This document shows positions 15,580-17,928 of a stretch of 17,928 nucleotides of DNA, piece after piece. The position numbers were made by a program, and so were the translations under genes. This DNA is from JBFKMV01 sp041629655 (GTDB lineage: Bacteria > Acidobacteriota > Polarisedimenticolia > Polarisedimenticolales > Polarisedimenticolaceae). Within the stretch, counting starts at the first letter, position 1. Each line of letters starts with the position of its first letter. The notes below the pieces were generated by a model, which saw only the letters and a list, made by a program, of their open reading frames with translations, did no database searches and was not told the origin of the DNA. The DNA is taken from positions 1-17,928 of the forward strand of contig JBFKMV010000101.1 in assembly GCA_041629655.1 (NCBI GenBank), in the 5' to 3' direction.

Positions 15580-16469
15580 TCGCCTGCCAGCGCCTCCACG
15601 CGTGGGGACTCCTCGCTCCCCGGCGCCATGTACCAGCAGTCGCGACACTGGCGTATCCGGCGGGCCAGCCGCGAGTGCAGGTCGTGGCCGGCGCGGTAGG
15701 CCACGACGTGGGCGCGCAGCGGATGGCCGAGCAGGCTGAGATCGCCGGTCAGATCGAGCATCTTGTGCCGGACGAACTCGTCCGGGAAACGCAGGTCGGT
15801 CGGGTTGAGGATCTCGTGATCGCCGAGCACCAGGGCGTTGTCGAGCGATCCCCCCTGCGCCAGGCCGCTGCTCCGCAACGCCTCCACGTCGCGCTCGAAG
15901 GTGAACGTCCGGGCCGGGGCGAGCTTGTCCGCGAAGTCGTTGCCGCTCCAGATGCTCGCGGTCAGCTCCTGGTAGCCGAGTAGCGGATGATCGAAGTCGA
16001 TCGCGTAGGTCATGCGGTACTCGCGGCACGGGTAGGCGGCGATCCGCTTGTCGTCGTCCTGGACCAGCACCGGACGCGCCAGCGTGATGTACTGGCGTTC
16101 GACGTCGGTGCCGCTGCGGCCGACGCGCAGGATCTCGTCCACGAACGGCTTCGCGGAACCGTCGAGGATCGGCACCTCGGGACCGTCCAGTTCCACGCGC
16201 AGATCGTCGACCTGCAGCGCGGACAGCGCCGCGAGCAAGTGCTCGACGGTGCTGATCGTGACGCCGTCGCGCTGGAGCACCGTGGCGTAGAAGCTGGGAC
16301 CGACGTGGTCGAGCGTGGCCGGGATCTCGACCATCCCGGCATCGCGACGGACCAGCACGATGCCGGTTCCCGGCGCGGCGGGGATCATCCGCATCCGGAT
16401 CCGTCGTCCCGAATGCAGACCGATCCCCTCGATGGCGGCTTCTTCGGCCAGGGTCTGGCGATAATCCAT
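15576..16469 (-). CDS. lpxC: UDP-3-O-acyl-N-acetylglucosamine deacetylase LpxC
   Basis: Zinc-dependent cytosolic enzyme for the committed step of lipid A synthesis. 297 residues. GIGLHSG (15-21) opens the first domain. TVEHLLAAL (74-82) supplies catalytic Glu76 and zinc ligand His77. DGSAKPFV (103-110) is followed by RTFTFERDVE (187-196). RHKMLDLTGDLSLLG (234-248) supplies His235 and Asp239. RAGHDLHSRL (259-268) has the catalytic-type His262. All active-site residues are therefore present. The C-terminus continues with an unusual CRDC (275-278) and an acidic tail. It heads the DUF4390-ntrY-regulator operon. A TAGAAT -10 candidate lies about 33 bases upstream, with a short palindrome in the leader. 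No strong SD is seen. Confidence 0.97.
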   Translation of the reverse strand: MDYRQTLAEEAAIEGIGLHSGRRIRMRMIPAAPGTGIVLVRRDAGMVEIPATLDHVGPSFYATVLQRDGVTISTVEHLLAALSALQVDDLRVELDGPEVPILDGSAKPFVDEILRVGRSGTDVERQYITLARPVLVQDDDKRIAAYPCREYRMTYAIDFDHPLLGYQELTASIWSGNDFADKLAPARTFTFERDVEALRSSGLAQGGSLDNALVLGDHEILNPTDLRFPDEFVRHKMLDLTGDLSLLGHPLRAHVVAYRAGHDLHSRLARRIRQCRDCWYMAPGSEESPRVEALAGE

Positions 16470-16480
16470 GAGCGAGTGTC

Positions 16481-16495
16481 GGACCTTCGAGGTCC
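16481..16495. repeat. Short perfect palindrome in the lpxC leader
   Basis: GGACCT, a 3-base loop and AGGTCC form a perfect 6-bp dyad that starts 12 bases before the lpxC ATG. Given the -10 at 16502-16507, transcription would start close to its right edge, so the lpxC mRNA could begin with this hairpin. It could affect mRNA stability or translation, or be an operator. Confidence 0.35.
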
Positions 16496-16501
16496 AGCCC
16501 T

Positions 16502-16507
16502 ATTCTA
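16502..16507 (-). promoter_or_regulatory. Candidate -10 of the lpxC operon promoter
   Basis: The minus strand reads TAGAAT (5/6 to TATAAT) in an otherwise GC-rich region, 33 bases upstream of the lpxC ATG. No good -35 is visible at 16-18 bases. The leader would be about 25-30 bases. Confidence 0.35.
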
Positions 16508-16624
16508 AACACAATCCCGGCGCGACGGCCGGTGGACCCTGGACCGGCGGCGTGGCACCGCCCGAAGGGACGATAATCCCCGCGGGTAATTCTCAGCAGG
16601 TTAAGAAAAACCCTCGGATGATGA

Positions 16625-16652
16625 TTGACCCTCGGGACACGCTCGTGATACT
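16625..16652 (+). promoter_or_regulatory. Candidate sigma-70-type promoter of the TPR gene
   Basis: TTGACC (16625-16630, 5/6 to TTGACA) and GATACT (16647-16652, 4/6 to TATAAT) are 16 bases apart in an AT-richer patch. This is the best vegetative-type promoter match in the window. The leader to the chosen GTG is about 110 bases. A direct repeat ACCCTCGG (16610-16617 and 16628-16635) overlaps the -35. Confidence 0.45.
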
Positions 16653-16771
16653 TAGAAATCCAGTGATGGCGGCCAATCGGCGGGCTCTGGACCGCCCGCG
16701 TGGTGCGCCGTCCGCCGGCGCCGCGTTGCCAGCGGGCGAGTCGGCACAGGGAGGGGGGCCGACAAGAAATC

Positions 16772-17899
16772 GTGAGTCCGCGACGTCGCAGACGAACCGC
16801 GCCCGGTCGCTCCCGGCGCGCGTCGCTGCCGCTCCGCATCGAGCGGCGGGCCCCCAATTCCGACACCGCCGATCCCGACGAGCGCGCCGCCGACAACGTG
16901 ATGCTGCTCGAGGAAGGGATGCGCCGGTTCGCGGCGGGCGACCTCGCGAAGGCCTCCCGGATCTGGGAACACGCGACCGCGGACGCGACGGCCGCTCCGG
17001 AGGACCGCGCGGAAGCGTGGTTTGGCCTGGCCGTGACCGAGGAACACCGCCCGGATCTCGAGGCCGCGGCCCGCGCGTACGAGCGGGCGCTGAAGCTCGA
17101 GCCGGGGATGGTCGAGGCCTGGAACAACCTGGGCAACGTGCTGGCCCGGCTGGGCCGGCTGGGCGAGGCCTGCCGCTGCTATCGCGAGGCGTTGGCGCTG
17201 CGGCCGGACCAGTACGAGGTGCTGTTCAATATCGGCAACTGCCGCCTCGACGACGGGGACCCGGACGGGGCGCTCCGGGCCTACCGCTCCGCCCTGGGCA
17301 TCGAGCCCTCGTCTCACCGCTGCTGGTTCAACCTCGGTTTCGCCCACGCCTGCCGCGACGACCACCCGGACGCCGTGGAGGCGTTCCGGCGCGCCAGCCA
17401 GCTCGCTCCCGACGACTACGGATCGTGGTTCAACCTCGGCAACGCGCTGACGGAATGCGGCGAGCGCGAGCAAGCGGTCCGGGCCTACCGCCGCGCGCTG
17501 GAGCTGCGGCGCGACGACCCGGAGGTCTGGAACAACCTCGGCAGCGCGCTCGCCGACTGCGGTCAGGCGGGACGCGCCGCGACCTGTTTCCTGCAGAGCC
17601 TGGCGTTGAACGACGACTACCATCCCGCCTGGAACAACCTGGCCAACCTGCTCGACGAGCGGGGCGAGCCGCATGCCGCCGCGCGCGCCTACGCGCGGGC
17701 GATCGACCTCGCGCCGGGCGAACCGGCCTACCGGGTCCATCGCGCGTCGGTGCTCGCGCGGTCCGGGCGACGGGACGAGGCGCTCGGCGAGCTGGCGGCG
17801 GCTTTGCAACTCGCTCCGGACATGAGAAGCTTACTGTCCGGCTTCGCCGAGCTCGCGCCGCTGCTGGTCGACCCGGCCCTGCGGTCGCGACGCGACTGA
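16772..17899 (+). CDS. Tetratricopeptide repeat (TPR) protein
   Basis: 375 residues from the GTG that follows a purine-rich GGAGGGGGG about 13 bases upstream. An earlier in-frame GTG (16700) and a later ATG (16901) are alternatives. The first 40 residues are Arg-rich and disordered-looking. From about 45 onward there are eight or nine TPRs. From residue 117 the repeats keep an exact 34-residue period, with Trp at 117, 185, 219, 253 and 287, several followed by NNLG or FNLG, and each unit ending in a short L-x-P or similar. There is no TM helix, signal peptide or catalytic domain. TPR arrays bind proteins, so it is probably a scaffold. The partner is unknown. It is divergent from lpxC and followed 7 bases later by another start codon. 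Confidence 0.88.
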   Translation: MSPRRRRRTAPGRSRRASLPLRIERRAPNSDTADPDERAADNVMLLEEGMRRFAAGDLAKASRIWEHATADATAAPEDRAEAWFGLAVTEEHRPDLEAAARAYERALKLEPGMVEAWNNLGNVLARLGRLGEACRCYREALALRPDQYEVLFNIGNCRLDDGDPDGALRAYRSALGIEPSSHRCWFNLGFAHACRDDHPDAVEAFRRASQLAPDDYGSWFNLGNALTECGEREQAVRAYRRALELRRDDPEVWNNLGSALADCGQAGRAATCFLQSLALNDDYHPAWNNLANLLDERGEPHAAARAYARAIDLAPGEPAYRVHRASVLARSGRRDEALGELAAALQLAPDMRSLLSGFAELAPLLVDPALRSRRD

Positions 17900-17906
17900 G
17901 GACCGC

Positions 17907-17928
17907 ATGCTGGACAGGACCGGACTCG
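17907..17928 (+). CDS. Start of a further gene, cut off by the window edge
   Basis: An ATG seven bases after the TPR stop, preceded by GAGG at plausible spacing, opens MLDRTGL and then reaches the right edge. The tight spacing suggests an operon with the TPR gene. Too little is present to assign a product. Confidence 0.4.

Larger units (their letters stand above)
16470..16771. other. Divergent intergenic region between lpxC and the TPR gene
   Basis: About 300 bases without a convincing gene. They hold a leftward -10 candidate and palindrome for lpxC, a rightward -35/-10 pair for the TPR gene, an AT-richer core (about 16575-16660) and a direct repeat. Bases 16700-16771 are an in-frame upstream extension of the TPR gene. 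It encodes an Arg-rich stretch and is read here as leader. I see no RNA gene. Confidence 0.5.

Noticed and set aside
14995..17136. Extension of the DUF4390 protein to about 713 residues
   Set aside because: The upstream part is lpxC in another frame and antisense TPR sequence. The signal peptide marks the true start at 15579.
16652..17809. 385-codon minus-strand frame opposite the TPR gene
   Set aside because: The TPR periodicity on the plus strand is unambiguous. The antisense product has no recognisable features.

Overview
The window is very GC-rich, densely coded DNA from a diderm (Gram-negative) bacterium. LpxC (lipid A synthesis), a Lol-type lipoprotein exporter (LolC/LolD) and bacterial-type phosphatidylethanolamine synthesis (PssA and a short Psd) all point to an LPS-bearing outer membrane. 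A ClpC-type N-terminus, DUF465, a GTG/TTG-rich start-codon set and the tsaB-rimI pair would fit a high-GC environmental phylum of the Acidobacteriota, Myxococcota/Desulfobacterota, Gemmatimonadota or Eisenbacteria kind. No rRNA or other phylogenetic marker is present, so this placement is inference. I see no mobile element, CRISPR array, tRNA or rRNA. The region looks like chromosomal core rather than an island.

Layout, right to left on the minus strand. (i) 16469-11517: lpxC, a secreted DUF4390 protein, an NtrY-like membrane histidine kinase and an NtrC/NtrX-family response regulator. The first three genes overlap by 1-4 bases and the last follows after 11. (ii) 10032-6428: two tandem GGDEF-PilZ paralogues (the first canonical, the second with a ruined active site but an intact inhibitory-site motif), then tsaB (t6A tRNA modification) and rimI (N-acetyltransferase), all joined by overlaps. 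(iii) 6249-757: a DUF465 protein, psd, pssA, a catalytically dead-looking aspartate-semialdehyde dehydrogenase homologue, a secreted coiled-coil/beta-domain protein, lolC and lolD. This is an envelope-biogenesis operon. (iv) 673 to the left edge: the 5' part of clpC, with its own candidate promoter.

Two units lie on the plus strand. At 10258-11501 an ECF sigma factor is translationally coupled to a zinc-type membrane anti-sigma factor, preceded by a promoter-like TGTAAC-N16-CGTA and an 18-bp perfect palindrome. At 16772-17899 there is a TPR protein, followed by the first codons of a further gene at the right edge.

The main theme is envelope construction (lipid A, PE, lipoprotein sorting) alongside three signalling modules: a two-component system, a c-di-GMP pair and a sigma/anti-sigma pair. 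Three proteins keep a recognisable fold while losing catalytic residues: the NtrC-family AAA+ domain, the second GGDEF domain and the Asd-like protein. These are the best candidates for undescribed biology. Only one stretch without a gene reaches about 300 bases (16470-16771, between lpxC and the TPR gene). It holds divergent promoter candidates, a short palindrome and a direct repeat.
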